Source: Clostridia bacterium (lineage in GTDB: Bacteria > Bacillota > Clostridia > Oscillospirales > CAG-272). Taken from it: a stretch of DNA of 61,286 nt. Of this stretch, positions 15,328 to 23,727 are shown one piece after another. The DNA is taken from the NCBI GenBank assembly GCA_017398595.1, contig JAFQFR010000022.1, forward strand, positions 1 through 61,286. The letters run 5' to 3'. Below the pieces are notes generated by a model. The model was not told where the DNA came from. It searched no databases and saw nothing but the letters and a program-made list of their open reading frames with translations. A program made the translations under genes and the position numbers. Numbering within the stretch: position 1 is the first letter of the stretch; each line of letters begins with the position of its first letter.

Positions 15328-16863
15328 ATGAACAACGAAACTCTTCCCCCGAAAAACTACAACTTTGACCCCGACACGGGCAAACCCCTCGAAAAAATGC
15401 CCGACACCGACCGCCGCGACTACACCCACCTCGCCGTTTTCGCGGTACTTGCGCTGTTTACGGCAAACTCAATCTACGCGGGCGGCTGGCAACTCGGCTT
15501 TGCTGTGGGCGCGCTCGGCATGCTGCTCTGCACGCTCATTTACCTGCGCGGCAGCCTGCACTTTTCCCCGCTCGCCGTCGTGTCGCTCGCCGCGTCCGTC
15601 TGCACGATCGTCAGCTTTGCGATCTATCAAAACACCGCCTTTGCCGTTTTCAAGATTCTTTTTCTGCTGCTGTCGCTCTCGGTCTTTTTCGTCTCTGCAT
15701 ACGGCATCAAGGCACCGTCCCTCGATGACTTCCGCGCACTGCTCGCGCCGTTTTATCTGCTGTTCGGCATCAGCGCACCGTCGGTTGCCCCCACGGTGCG
15801 CGCCCTCGGCAGCAAGCAAGCCACCATGGGCAAAAAGATCGGCAAAGTGCTGCTCGGTCTGTGCCTCGCCCTGCCGATCCTGCTCGTGCTTACATCCCTG
15901 CTCATCTTCGCCGATCAGGCGTTCGAGAGCTTTATCGACGGCATAGACTTCAACTTCGGCGAATTTCTTAGCACCGTTTTGTTCGGCGCGGTTTTGCTGC
16001 TACTTTTGTTCCCCGTTCTCTTTGCCGTCCGCAAGAACACCGTCAAGCTGAAAGCCGCAAGCGGCAAGGCGTACTGCTCGGTTCTCGACGGCACGCTTGC
16101 GAACACCGTGCTCGGAATGGTTGCGCTACTCTACCTTGTGTTCCTCTGCACACAGCTCTCCTACCTCATCGGCGGTTTCGCGGGACTGCTGCCCGAGGAC
16201 TACACCTACGCGCAGTACGCACGCCGCGGCTTCTTCGAGATGTGCGTGATCTGCGTGCTCAACCTCGGTCTGCTGTTCTTCGCGGAACTGCTGGTACGCC
16301 GCGATGCGGACGGCAAGCTGCCGTGGCTGACACGCGCACTCTCGGTATTTATCAGTGGATTCTCCATTTTTCTCGTAGTCGTTTCCATTGCGAAAATGTT
16401 TCTCTACATCCGCTCCTACGGTCTGACCTTCCTGCGGCTGGGCACTTCGATCTTTATGTTCTTTTTGTTCTTTGTATTCGCCGCTATGATCTTAAAGGTG
16501 TTCTGTAAAAACTTCAAGCATATGCGTGCCATCCTCGCCGCCGCCTGCGTGATCCTGTCGCTGACCGCTCTTGCCGAGCCCTATCAGATCATTACAAAAT
16601 ACAATGTCTACGCATACGAGTGCGGCATGCACGATGCCTACGAGCTGGACACGCGCTATCTTGCCTACGACTGCGGCTCTTACGGCGCAGCGGCATTGAT
16701 CGAGCTGAGCCGGGACAAAAACACCGATGTCGCCGACCGCGCGAAAAAGCAGCTCGACAATATGCACAGCCGCTACTACTTTGCAGACAATGATCTGCGC
16801 GGCGCATCCCTGAGCAGTCTCCGCGCGCAAAAAGCGCTCGCGGAGTATTATGCCAACAACTAA
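15328..16863 (+). CDS. DUF4173-like polytopic membrane protein
   Basis: 511 residues with about twelve transmembrane segments after a hydrophilic N-terminus of 35 residues. The motif YTYAQYARRGFFEMCVICVL (near residue 290) is typical of DUF4153/DUF4173 integral membrane proteins, which is the basis for the call. The last 90 residues are extracellular or cytoplasmic and hydrophilic (AYECGMHDAYELDTRYLAYDC, and KNTDVADRAKKQLDNMHSRYYF). Transport or sensing is possible but not shown. Last strong member of the DUF2975 operon; a different-composition gene follows after 6 nt. Confidence 0.72.
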   Translation: MNNETLPPKNYNFDPDTGKPLEKMPDTDRRDYTHLAVFAVLALFTANSIYAGGWQLGFAVGALGMLLCTLIYLRGSLHFSPLAVVSLAASVCTIVSFAIYQNTAFAVFKILFLLLSLSVFFVSAYGIKAPSLDDFRALLAPFYLLFGISAPSVAPTVRALGSKQATMGKKIGKVLLGLCLALPILLVLTSLLIFADQAFESFIDGIDFNFGEFLSTVLFGAVLLLLLFPVLFAVRKNTVKLKAASGKAYCSVLDGTLANTVLGMVALLYLVFLCTQLSYLIGGFAGLLPEDYTYAQYARRGFFEMCVICVLNLGLLFFAELLVRRDADGKLPWLTRALSVFISGFSIFLVVVSIAKMFLYIRSYGLTFLRLGTSIFMFFLFFVFAAMILKVFCKNFKHMRAILAAACVILSLTALAEPYQIITKYNVYAYECGMHDAYELDTRYLAYDCGSYGAAALIELSRDKNTDVADRAKKQLDNMHSRYYFADNDLRGASLSSLRAQKALAEYYANN

Positions 16864-16869
16864 ACAAAA

Positions 16870-17331
16870 ATGAAACGCTTAAAGAAAACATGCGGTTGTG
16901 TACTGCCGTTCGCTCTCTTTTTTATACTTGCAACTATATTGGTTTCAGGAATACGGTATGCCATAAGAGATGTTTATTTAACCCAAAGCGAGATCCATGA
17001 TTTGGTGCAGGAAAACTACAGGTTCTTGCTGGAAGATGTAAAGAATGCCGCATTTGACAATACAGAAAAGATCAAAGGCATCACAGAGCTGCATATTCAC
17101 GAAGGTATAATCGTGTTTTCTTGCGGCGGAAAAGGAAATGCAGCATCCGGTTTTTATACGGGCTTTTATTATACAGCGGACGACTTGCCCAAAGTCTCTT
17201 TTATGCGATATTTGTGTTATGATGAAGAAGACTTGACCCCCGAGGGAAACGGGTATGCTTGTTCAAGAGTGGATTATTACTATACTGAAAAAATTCAAGA
17301 TCATTTTTATTATTATGAATCCCATTATTAA
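16870..17331 (+). CDS. Unknown single-TM protein, AT-rich
   Basis: 153 residues, unrecognised. One N-terminal membrane helix (CVLPFALFFILATILVSGIRYA) acts as signal anchor; the rest is predicted outside: a helical part (LTQSEIHDLVQENYRFLLEDVKNAAF) then a beta-rich part (GITELHIHEGIIVFSCGGKG, ASGFYTGFYYTADDLP), ending in Tyr-rich DYYYTEKIQDHFYYYESHY. GC content is clearly lower than in all the genes before it, and no ribosome binding site is visible before the ATG, which is 6 nt after the previous stop. Acquisition by transfer is plausible. Overlaps the next gene. Confidence 0.6.
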   Translation: MKRLKKTCGCVLPFALFFILATILVSGIRYAIRDVYLTQSEIHDLVQENYRFLLEDVKNAAFDNTEKIKGITELHIHEGIIVFSCGGKGNAASGFYTGFYYTADDLPKVSFMRYLCYDEEDLTPEGNGYACSRVDYYYTEKIQDHFYYYESHY

Positions 17332-17902
17332 CCCAAAGAAAACACAGAGTATAAAAACAATGTCAATTGCTTTGCGTATACTATTGTTTTTGCTCTACAT
17401 CCTATTCTGGATTTCTATATTGGCTTTTTGTCACCTTGCGAATATAAACGGCATGTTCTATACGTTCATAGATGCATGGGGACAGTGGAGCGTATATGTT
17501 GGAATCATAGCAGCATTTCTTGTTTTTCTGTCGCCGATATTTTTCGTATTTTTACGAAAGAAATCCTTACATATCAACGCCACTTTGATTCCGGTACTTT
17601 GTATACTCTTAACGATCATTTTTATATTCGTTTCCCTTACAGCGTTTTTTATATCGGCGAGTCGATTTCAAACATTTACAAAGGAAAAATGGGAAGCTTT
17701 TCCGCGTCAAAGGTATATCATGCTGCATGATTTAAAAGAAAACTACGGTATAGTCGGAATGGATTCTCAACAAATTACAGAATTGTTAGGCGATCCTGAC
17801 GAAATTACCCCCTACAAATCGTGGATATACCATTGCGAATATAACTTTATCGAAATTGCTTTCGATGCAAGCAGTCAGGCAACGTCTATTGCGCTACATT
17901 GA
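17315..17902 (+). CDS. Unknown three-TM protein with BamE/SmpA-like C-terminal motif, AT-rich
   Basis: Up to 195 residues. Three hydrophobic helices (LRILLFLLYILFWISILAFC, VYVGIIAAFLVFLSPIFFVFL and LCILLTIIFIFVSLTAFFIS) precede an extracellular domain of about 70 residues with DLKENYGIVGMDSQQITELLGDPDEITPYKSWIY. The pattern helix-LLGxPD-beta resembles the small BamE/YjgB-like fold used by many secreted proteins, but this is a weak resemblance. Possible starts are 17255, 17315 (chosen) and 17360; none has a clear ribosome binding site. It overlaps the preceding gene by 17 bp and shares its low GC, so the two were probably acquired together. Confidence 0.55.
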   Translation: MNPIINPKKTQSIKTMSIALRILLFLLYILFWISILAFCHLANINGMFYTFIDAWGQWSVYVGIIAAFLVFLSPIFFVFLRKKSLHINATLIPVLCILLTIIFIFVSLTAFFISASRFQTFTKEKWEAFPRQRYIMLHDLKENYGIVGMDSQQITELLGDPDEITPYKSWIYHCEYNFIEIAFDASSQATSIALH

Positions 17903-17970
17903 TATTCCACATTCCTGCGGATACCCTTGCGAAACGATATAAAATATGCTAAAATATAAGAAAAAACAAA

Positions 17971-18161
17971 ATGATTTGCGCGTTACGCGCATGAATTGAC
18001 GCTGTCGCGTCATGATTTGGAGCATATGCTCCATGATTTGATTTGCGACCCCTTATGCCCCGCAGGGCAAATCATGCCAAAGGCAAATCATGCGCATGCA
18101 ATGCGCAAATCATGCACCCCGAAAGGGTTGCAAATCATTGGGATTTGCCTTTGCAAATCAT
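17971..18161. repeat. Iterated-box palindromic array upstream of ung
   Basis: The 274-bp gap before ung is filled by an array. ATGATTTG boxes (17971, variant ATGAATTG at 17991, 18012, 18033) repeat every 20-21 bp, then the reverse complement CAAATCAT occurs five times (18068, 18084, 18106, 18131, 18154). Most gaps hold a small self-complementary core, for example CGCGTTACGCG, ACGCTGTCGCGT and GAGCATATGCTC. The two halves can pair with one another as a large cruciform. It ends 7 bp before the ung ribosome binding site. Not a CRISPR: the unit is too short and the second half is inverted. Confidence 0.85.
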
Positions 18162-18176
18162 TAGGAGGACGACACC

Positions 18177-18839
18177 ATGGTATCACTGGGAAACAGCTGG
18201 GACGAGCTGCTAAAAGATGAATTTGCCAAGGAATACTATCAGCGTATTCGCGCGTTTTTGAAGGCGGAGTACAGCAATCCCGCGTTTCCGGTCTACCCCG
18301 ACATGCACGACATCTTCAACGCGCTGAAGATCACCGATTACCACGCGGTCAAGGCGGTCATCCTCGGGCAGGATCCGTATCACGGTCCAAATCAAGCGCA
18401 CGGGCTCTCCTTTTCGGTGCGTAAAGGCATTCAACCGCCGCCGTCCCTCGTGAACATTTTCAAAGAATACTGCGACGACCTCGGCTATCCGATGCCGACG
18501 ACGGGCGACCTGACCCCGTGGGCGAAAAACGGCGTGCTGCTCCTCAACACGGTGCTGACCGTGCGCGGCGGCGCGGCGGCAAGCCACCGCGGCATGGGTT
18601 GGGAAAAGTTCACCGACCGCATCATTGAGTTACTCAACCAGCGCGACGAGCCGATCGTTTTTCTCCTCTGGGGCGGCTTTGCCAAGGGCAAAGCATCGCT
18701 CATCACCAACCCGAAGCACCACATCCTCACGGCGGCGCATCCCTCGCCCCTCTCGGCGTACAACGGCTTCTTCGGCTGCCGCCACTTTTCCAAAACCAAC
18801 GCACTGCTACCCGAACCCATCGACTGGAAGTTAGAATAA
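18177..18839 (+). CDS. ung: Uracil-DNA glycosylase, family 1
   Basis: 220 residues, the normal length. The enzyme cuts uracil out of DNA as the first step of base-excision repair. The water-activating loop GQDPYHG (64-70, catalytic Asp66), the uracil-specific LLLNTVLTVR (121-130) and the minor-groove loop HPSPLSAY (188-195, catalytic His188) are all intact. AGGAGGACGACACC precedes the ATG. No gene partner is evident: an AT-rich pair lies upstream and azlCD is convergent downstream. The unusual palindromic array occupies the space where its leader would be. Confidence 0.97.
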   Translation: MVSLGNSWDELLKDEFAKEYYQRIRAFLKAEYSNPAFPVYPDMHDIFNALKITDYHAVKAVILGQDPYHGPNQAHGLSFSVRKGIQPPPSLVNIFKEYCDDLGYPMPTTGDLTPWAKNGVLLLNTVLTVRGGAAASHRGMGWEKFTDRIIELLNQRDEPIVFLLWGGFAKGKASLITNPKHHILTAAHPSPLSAYNGFFGCRHFSKTNALLPEPIDWKLE

Positions 18840-18844
18840 AAAAA

Positions 18845-18980
18845 CGTGGGGAACGCTTTTGTAAAAGCGTTCCCCACACCCTTCGTAAAACTTTTGAAAA
18901 AAGATATGGCTACACCAATCCACTTTTATAAAATTTTTGAAGGGGTGCGGGGGAACTTTTTATAAAAAGTTCCCCCGCAT
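18845..18980. repeat. A/T-rich double-hairpin composite element, copy 1
   Basis: A hairpin GTGGGGAACGCTTTT/AAAAGCGTTCCCCAC is followed by ACCCTTC and AAAACTTTTGAAAA; a 20-bp variable middle; then AAATTTTTGAAGGGGTGC and a second hairpin GGGGGAACTTTTT/AAAAAGTTCCCCC. The outer halves are inverted copies of each other. It sits between the convergent ung and azlD genes and can end both transcripts. The same plan occurs at 27272 and, in half form, at 45441. Confidence 0.8.
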
Positions 18981-18987
18981 TTTTCTT

Positions 18988-19311
18988 TTAAAACACTACT
19001 TGCACCAGCACCATGTAGCATGCGGTGCCGCCGATGATCGAAAGAAGCGTGTTGCGCTTCCAGATGTGCAGGAGCGCAACGAGCGCGACCGAAACAAGCT
19101 CCGGAATGCCGTGCGGCGAGGCGACAAACGAAATATTCCGCAAGCAGTACACCACCAGCATCCCCATCACGGCATAGGGCAAAACCTTGCCGAGGTAGGT
19201 CACAAACGCGGGTGTCTCACGATTGCCGAAAACGAGAAACGGCAAAAAGCGCAGCAGCATCGTCACCGCGGCGATCACCGCGATCAGCAGACCCGAATGC
19301 AGATCCGTCAT
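18988..19311 (-). CDS. azlD: AzlD-like branched-chain amino acid exporter subunit
   Basis: 107 residues with three to four hydrophobic helices (LLIAVIAAVTMLLRFLPFLVF, VLPYAVMGMLVVYCL, LVSVALVALLHIWKRNTLLSIIGG in parts). The helix-RFLPF-...-P-...GK.LP start is typical of AzlD. AzlD works with AzlC to export branched-chain amino acids or their analogues. Its ATG overlaps the azlC stop (ATGA at 19308-19311), so the two are translationally coupled. The longer reading frame starting at 19470 lies wholly inside azlC and is rejected. Confidence 0.88.
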   Translation of the reverse strand: MTDLHSGLLIAVIAAVTMLLRFLPFLVFGNRETPAFVTYLGKVLPYAVMGMLVVYCLRNISFVASPHGIPELVSVALVALLHIWKRNTLLSIIGGTACYMVLVQVVF

Positions 19312-19991
19312 GCCCGCACCTCCTTGCGAAGAAACTTCAAAGCGAAGAGCGTGACCGTGATGAGCACCATCGACGGGATCAAAAAGCTGTCCGCGCCGAA
19401 CACAAGCAGGCACAGCACCGATGCCGCAACACCGATCACTGCCGGCAGATGCTCCTTCGTGCTCTTCCACTGCTCCACAAAAACCGTCACAAACAGCGCC
19501 GTCAGCGCAAAGTCAATGCCCTCGGTCGAAAACGGCAGAATGCCGCCGAGGAGCGAGCCGAGCACGCTGCCCGCTACCCAGTAGATCTGATTGAGCAGTG
19601 ATACAAGGAAGCAGTAACAATGGCTGCCCTCGGTGTTGCAGACCAGCGAATAGGTCTCATCCGTCAGCGCAAAGATCAGGTACGGCTTTTTCCTGCCCGC
19701 GCCCTTGTAACGATCGACCATCGAAATGCCGTAAAAAAGATGCCGCGCATTGACCAGCAGCGTGGTCAGCGCCGCCGAGAGCAGCGACGCACCGCCCGCC
19801 AGCAGGTCGATCGCAAGATACTGCATCGATCCCGCGTAAATCAGCACGCTCATGGCAAGCGCCCATAAAACGCCGTATCCCTTGGTCGAAAGCAGAATGC
19901 CGAAGCCCATGCCCAGCACAATGTAACCGGCAAGTACGGGGAGCGAATCCCGCGCCGCTTTTTTTAAATCCTGTTGCAATTCCGAATGCAT
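19308..19991 (-). CDS. azlC: AzlC-like branched-chain amino acid exporter subunit
   Basis: 227 residues, polytopic. Family marks: DSLPVLAGYIVLGMGFGIL, YAGSMQYLAIDLLAGG, LVNARHLFYGISMVDRY and LTDETYSL, all in the usual order. The second start at 19991 (MHSELQQ) has AGGTG 5-6 nt before it and is preferred over the ATG at 20006, which has its purine stretch too close. Exporter of branched-chain amino acids with AzlD; it lies next to an entire Liv importer, so uptake and efflux of the same amino acids are encoded side by side, though in separate transcripts. Confidence 0.9.
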   Translation of the reverse strand: MHSELQQDLKKAARDSLPVLAGYIVLGMGFGILLSTKGYGVLWALAMSVLIYAGSMQYLAIDLLAGGASLLSAALTTLLVNARHLFYGISMVDRYKGAGRKKPYLIFALTDETYSLVCNTEGSHCYCFLVSLLNQIYWVAGSVLGSLLGGILPFSTEGIDFALTALFVTVFVEQWKSTKEHLPAVIGVAASVLCLLVFGADSFLIPSMVLITVTLFALKFLRKEVRA

Positions 19992-20029
19992 ATGTACACC
20001 TAACATACTTTCCGTTTGATTCTAATAAA

Positions 20030-20113
20030 AAGGCTTCCCCCTCGGGGGAAGCTGTCAGCGAAGCTGACGGATGAGGGGATGCTCTTACTGCCTTTCCCCG
20101 TAGGGAAAGGCAG
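20030..20113. repeat. Palindromic repeat of the CTTCCCCC/GGGGGAAG type
   Basis: Three adjacent palindromes: GGCTTCCCCCTCGGGGGAAGC, GTCAGCGAAGCTGAC followed by GGATGAGGGG, and CTGCCTTTCCCCGTAGGG with complement. Related copies lie near 34093, 56477, 58587 and 58700. This is a dispersed repeat family of gut Clostridia and holds no gene. Confidence 0.8.
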
Positions 20114-20154
20114 TATAACACCGCTCTGCATAATCCGACAGCGCCTTTTGTTTT

Positions 20155-20859
20155 TTACTCACCCAAGTAGGCGGCTCTGATACGGGGATTGTCGAGCAGA
20201 TCGCTCGCCTTGCCCTCCATGACGATGTTGCCCGTCTCGAGAACATACGCACGGTCGGCGATCGAAAGCGCCTTCTTCGCGTTCTGCTCTACGAGCAGAA
20301 CGGTCGTGCCGTCCTTGGAGACCTCGGAAATGATCTTGAAGATCTCATTGACGAGCAGCGGCGAAAGTCCCATCGAAGGTTCGTCCATCAAAAGGATCTT
20401 CGGGTTGGACATCAGTGCGCGGCCCATCGCAAGCATCTGCTGCTCACCGCCCGAAAGCGTGCCCGCAACCTGATTTTTGCGCTCCGCAAGTCTCGGGAAA
20501 TGCGCATACACATAGTTCAGATTCTTCTCGATCTGCGCCTTGTCGGTGATCGAGAACGCGCCGAGCTTCAGATTGTCCAAAACCGTCAGCTGCTGGAAAA
20601 TACGGCGTCCCTCGGGAACATGTGCCATGCCGAGATACACGATCTTATGTGCGGGAAGCTTGGTCAGATCCTTATCCTCCAGATAAATATGACCGCTCTT
20701 CGGCGCGATCAAGCCGGTAATGGTGTGCAGGATGGTCGTCTTGCCCGCACCGTTGGCACCGATGAGCGCAATGATCTCGCCCTCGTTGACCTCAAAGGAA
20801 ACACCCTTGATGGCATTGATCATGCCGTAATAAACTTCAATATTTTCTACTTTTAACAT
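20155..20859 (-). CDS. livF: Branched-chain amino acid ABC transporter ATPase LivF
   Basis: 234 residues. ATPase with Walker A GANGAGKTT, signature LSGGEQQ, Walker B ILLMDEPSMGLSP, and the LivF-type stretch HVPEGRRIFQQLTVLDNL. It dimerises with LivG to drive the LivHM permease. An ATG at 20895 would add twelve foreign residues; GGAGG lies 9 nt before 20859 and only 1 nt separates it from the livG stop. Last gene of livKHMGF, followed by repeats rather than a clear terminator. Confidence 0.95.
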   Translation of the reverse strand: MLKVENIEVYYGMINAIKGVSFEVNEGEIIALIGANGAGKTTILHTITGLIAPKSGHIYLEDKDLTKLPAHKIVYLGMAHVPEGRRIFQQLTVLDNLKLGAFSITDKAQIEKNLNYVYAHFPRLAERKNQVAGTLSGGEQQMLAMGRALMSNPKILLMDEPSMGLSPLLVNEIFKIISEVSKDGTTVLLVEQNAKKALSIADRAYVLETGNIVMEGKASDLLDNPRIRAAYLGE

Positions 20860-20860
20860 C

Positions 20861-21637
20861 TTACTCGTCCTCCCCGATATACGCGGTGATGACACGAGGA
20901 TCGCTCAAAACCTCTGCCGTATTACCCTGTGCAAGCTCCTGACCGAAGTTCAGCACGGTAACTTTTTCGCAAATGCCGGCGACGAGCTTCATATCGTGCT
21001 CGATCAGCAGAATGGTCATGTCGAAATTATCGCGCACAAAGCGAATGGTGTTCATCAGCTCTTCGGTCTCGTGCGGGTTCATGCCTGCGGCAGGCTCGTC
21101 GAGCAGCAGGAGCTTGGGATTGGTCGCCATAGCACGCGCGATCTCGAGCTTTCTCTGCTTACCGTAGGGAAGATTGCAGGCAAGCGTGTTTCGATCCTCT
21201 TTTAACCCGAAAATATCCAAAAGTTCCTTTGCGCGGTCGCGCATTTTCTTTTCCGCCGCGAAATGCGCCGGGAGACGGAGCATACTTGCAAACGGAGAAC
21301 ATTTGTATTCGGGAAGGTTGTGCAGACCGACCATAACATTGCTGATGACCGTCATGTTGTTGAACAGTCGGATATTTTGGAAGGTTCTTGCGATACCCTT
21401 GCGGTTGATGGCTTCCTGCGTCTTTCCGGTCAGATCCTCGCCGTCGAGGAAAAATTTTCCCTCGGTGGGCTGATATACGCCGGTAAGAAGATTGAAAATG
21501 GTGGTTTTTCCGGCACCGTTGGGACCGATGAGTCCGTAAAGCTCTTTGTTGTGAATCGTGATATTCACATTCTGTGCAGCCTTCAGACCGCCGAAGGAGA
21601 TACCGAGATTTTCGGTTTTAAGCATAATATCGCCCAT
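20861..21637 (-). CDS. livG: Branched-chain amino acid ABC transporter ATPase LivG
   Basis: 258 residues. Walker A GPNGAGKTT, the LivG-specific NIRLFNNMTVISNVMVGLH, signature variant LPYGKQRKLEIARA in place of LSGGQ, and Walker B LLLLDEPAAGMNP. The LPYG signature is normal for LivG. Its ATG overlaps the livM stop (TAATG), so it is coupled to livM. Forms the asymmetric ATPase pair with LivF on the inner face of the membrane. Confidence 0.95.
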   Translation of the reverse strand: MGDIMLKTENLGISFGGLKAAQNVNITIHNKELYGLIGPNGAGKTTIFNLLTGVYQPTEGKFFLDGEDLTGKTQEAINRKGIARTFQNIRLFNNMTVISNVMVGLHNLPEYKCSPFASMLRLPAHFAAEKKMRDRAKELLDIFGLKEDRNTLACNLPYGKQRKLEIARAMATNPKLLLLDEPAAGMNPHETEELMNTIRFVRDNFDMTILLIEHDMKLVAGICEKVTVLNFGQELAQGNTAEVLSDPRVITAYIGEDE

Positions 21638-22794
21638 TATTTGTTTCCTCCTTTGTCGTTGTCTGCACCGATGTCACCGTGGATGCTCTCGTCCGAATCG
21701 GGAGCCATATCCGTGGAAAGGAGCGCGTCCATCTTGATCTTGGACGGAACTCTCGCCCACTTTGCCTCGTCGTCTCTGCGCTTGGAAGCATCCTGCTTGC
21801 GGAAACGCTCAAAGAATGCACTGATGTTGTAACGCTCTCTGAAGCTCTTGAGTGCGGGCGCATTGCCGAACACAACAACGATGATCAGGATGACTGCATA
21901 CACAACATTTTTGAGGGAAGCAAGGTCGCCCGAAAGCTGACTCTGCAAAACAAAGTTCATCGCCGTGATAAACACTGCCGAAATGATCGAACCCGTAATG
22001 CTGCCCATGCCGCCGAGCACGACCATAACCAGAATTTCTATCGAATAATTGTAGGAGAAGAACGAATACAAAACAGGAGTCGTTGTATGCGCATAAATAA
22101 CACCCGCACAGCCGGCAAAGAATGCAGCAACAACAAACACGAACAGCTTGTAGAAAGTTACGTTGATACCCATCGCCTTCGCCGCGATTTCGTTGTCGCG
22201 GATCGCAGTAATGGCTCTGCCGTGCTTACTCTTTACGAGATTCTGCACGAGGATCAGCATGAGGATCGCCACGATGAATACCACGATAAACAGCGTGGGC
22301 GATTTTCTGGTGTCATAGATCAGCGTACCGGTGGTAAGACCTTTCGCGCCGCCGAACACCTTTTGGTTCATGAAAATATTTCTTACGATCTCGCCGAAAG
22401 CAAGCGTTACGATCGCAAGGTAGTCACCCTTCAGTCGGAGCGAAGGCAGACCGATGATAAAGCCGAACAGTGCCGCAAAGAGACCGCCGACCAGCATGGA
22501 AATGATGAGGACAGGGAGCTTCATATCCAGTCCGCTCTGCTTGAGAACCACTGCAAACAGACCGCCGATATAGGCACCCACGCACATAAAGCCCGCATGA
22601 CCAAGGCTGAGCTCGCCGAGGAATCCTACGACAAGGTTGAGCGAAACGGCGAGAATGATGCCGTAACCCATCTGCGCAAAGAGCTGTGCCGTAGACGGGC
22701 GGAGATTTCCGGTAAGGAACATCACCACACCGAAAATCAAAAGCGCGGACACAATCGCATAGTTTATGAAATGTTTCAGTTTAAAGTTTTTCAT
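21637..22794 (-). CDS. livM: Branched-chain amino acid ABC transporter permease LivM
   Basis: 385 residues. Eight to nine transmembrane helices with LivM marks: YGIILAVSLNLVVGFLGELS, LGHAGFMCVGAYIG, LRLKGDYLAIVTLAFGEI, and the ATPase-contact loop RAITAIRDNEIAAKAMGIN. The last 55 residues form a hydrophilic cytoplasmic tail rich in Asp, Lys and Arg (from about FFERFRKQDASKRRDDEAKW to the end) that most LivM proteins lack. The tail has no recognised domain. Paired with LivH 28 nt upstream. Confidence 0.93.
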   Translation of the reverse strand: MKNFKLKHFINYAIVSALLIFGVVMFLTGNLRPSTAQLFAQMGYGIILAVSLNLVVGFLGELSLGHAGFMCVGAYIGGLFAVVLKQSGLDMKLPVLIISMLVGGLFAALFGFIIGLPSLRLKGDYLAIVTLAFGEIVRNIFMNQKVFGGAKGLTTGTLIYDTRKSPTLFIVVFIVAILMLILVQNLVKSKHGRAITAIRDNEIAAKAMGINVTFYKLFVFVVAAFFAGCAGVIYAHTTTPVLYSFFSYNYSIEILVMVVLGGMGSITGSIISAVFITAMNFVLQSQLSGDLASLKNVVYAVILIIVVVFGNAPALKSFRERYNISAFFERFRKQDASKRRDDEAKWARVPSKIKMDALLSTDMAPDSDESIHGDIGADNDKGGNK

Positions 22795-22822
22795 AATTTA
22801 CAACCATTCCTTAGCCAAGAGA

Positions 22823-23692
22823 TTAAACCTTCTCACGCGTAATCTTGCCGAGCAGACCGGTAGGCTTGACGAGAAGAATTACGATCAGCAGGCTGAACTT
22901 GATTGCCACTGTATAGGAGGAGAGAGGCGAAGCCAGGCAAAGTTTCTCAACCACGCCAAGGAGTATGCCTCCGACCATTGCACCGGGAATGGAGCCGATG
23001 CCGCCGATAACCGCCGCGGTAAACGCAGTGATACCGGGCATTGCGCCGAGTGTAGGCTCAGCATTGGGGATCTGGAACAGATAGAACATGCCGGCAAATG
23101 CCGCAAGCGCGGAACCGATCGCAAAGGTTACGGTGATGATCCTGTTTACGTTGATACCCATCAGCACTGCCGCACCTCTGTCTTCGGATACGGCAAGCAT
23201 TGCTCTGCCCGTCTTTGTACACTTGATAAAAAGGTTGAGAGCAACCATTATGATCACGCCGCAGACAAGCGTTACGGCTGCCGCGGTCGTAATACCGAGA
23301 TCATTGAGCAGCGGAATCTTGGGGAGCTGTCTCCACACGGCAGAGACCGGTCTCGGCTGCGAGCCGAAAACGAGCTGTGCAATGCCCTGCAGGAAGTAAC
23401 TCACGCCTATAGCCGTGATCAGCACCGCAAGGGGCGATGCGCCTCTCAGCGGCTTATATGCAATTTTTTCAATGGCAACACCCAAAATCGTACACAGGAT
23501 CACCGCCGCGATAATTGCCACAGCGGGAGATGCCGTATAGGAAAGGGTGATAACGATCGCATATGCACCCACCATGATGACATCGCCGTGTGCAAAGTTG
23601 AGCATCTTTGCGATACCGTATACCATTGTGTAGCCCAAAGCAATAAGAGCATATATGCTTCCTAAGCTAAGTCCGTCTATCAATGTGATCAT
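22823..23692 (-). CDS. livH: Branched-chain amino acid ABC transporter permease LivH
   Basis: 289 residues. LivH marks: LIDGLSLGSIYALIALGYTMVYGI, MLNFAHGDVIMVGAY, and the contact loop GRAMLAVSEDRGAAVLMGIN. The longer frame from 23761 would read through the spacer hairpin; TTAGGAG 8 nt before 23692 and the family N-terminus support the shorter start. Second gene of the operon, separated from livK by a hairpin that probably lowers permease expression relative to the binding protein. Confidence 0.94.
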   Translation of the reverse strand: MITLIDGLSLGSIYALIALGYTMVYGIAKMLNFAHGDVIMVGAYAIVITLSYTASPAVAIIAAVILCTILGVAIEKIAYKPLRGASPLAVLITAIGVSYFLQGIAQLVFGSQPRPVSAVWRQLPKIPLLNDLGITTAAAVTLVCGVIIMVALNLFIKCTKTGRAMLAVSEDRGAAVLMGINVNRIITVTFAIGSALAAFAGMFYLFQIPNAEPTLGAMPGITAFTAAVIGGIGSIPGAMVGGILLGVVEKLCLASPLSSYTVAIKFSLLIVILLVKPTGLLGKITREKV

Positions 23693-23727
23693 AATTATTG
23701 CTCCTAACCTTTTTACAAAAATACAAA

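Noticed and set aside
17971..18161. CRISPR array
   Set aside because: Units are 8 bp, spacers 8-27 bp and partly palindromic, and the second half is in inverted orientation; no cas genes.
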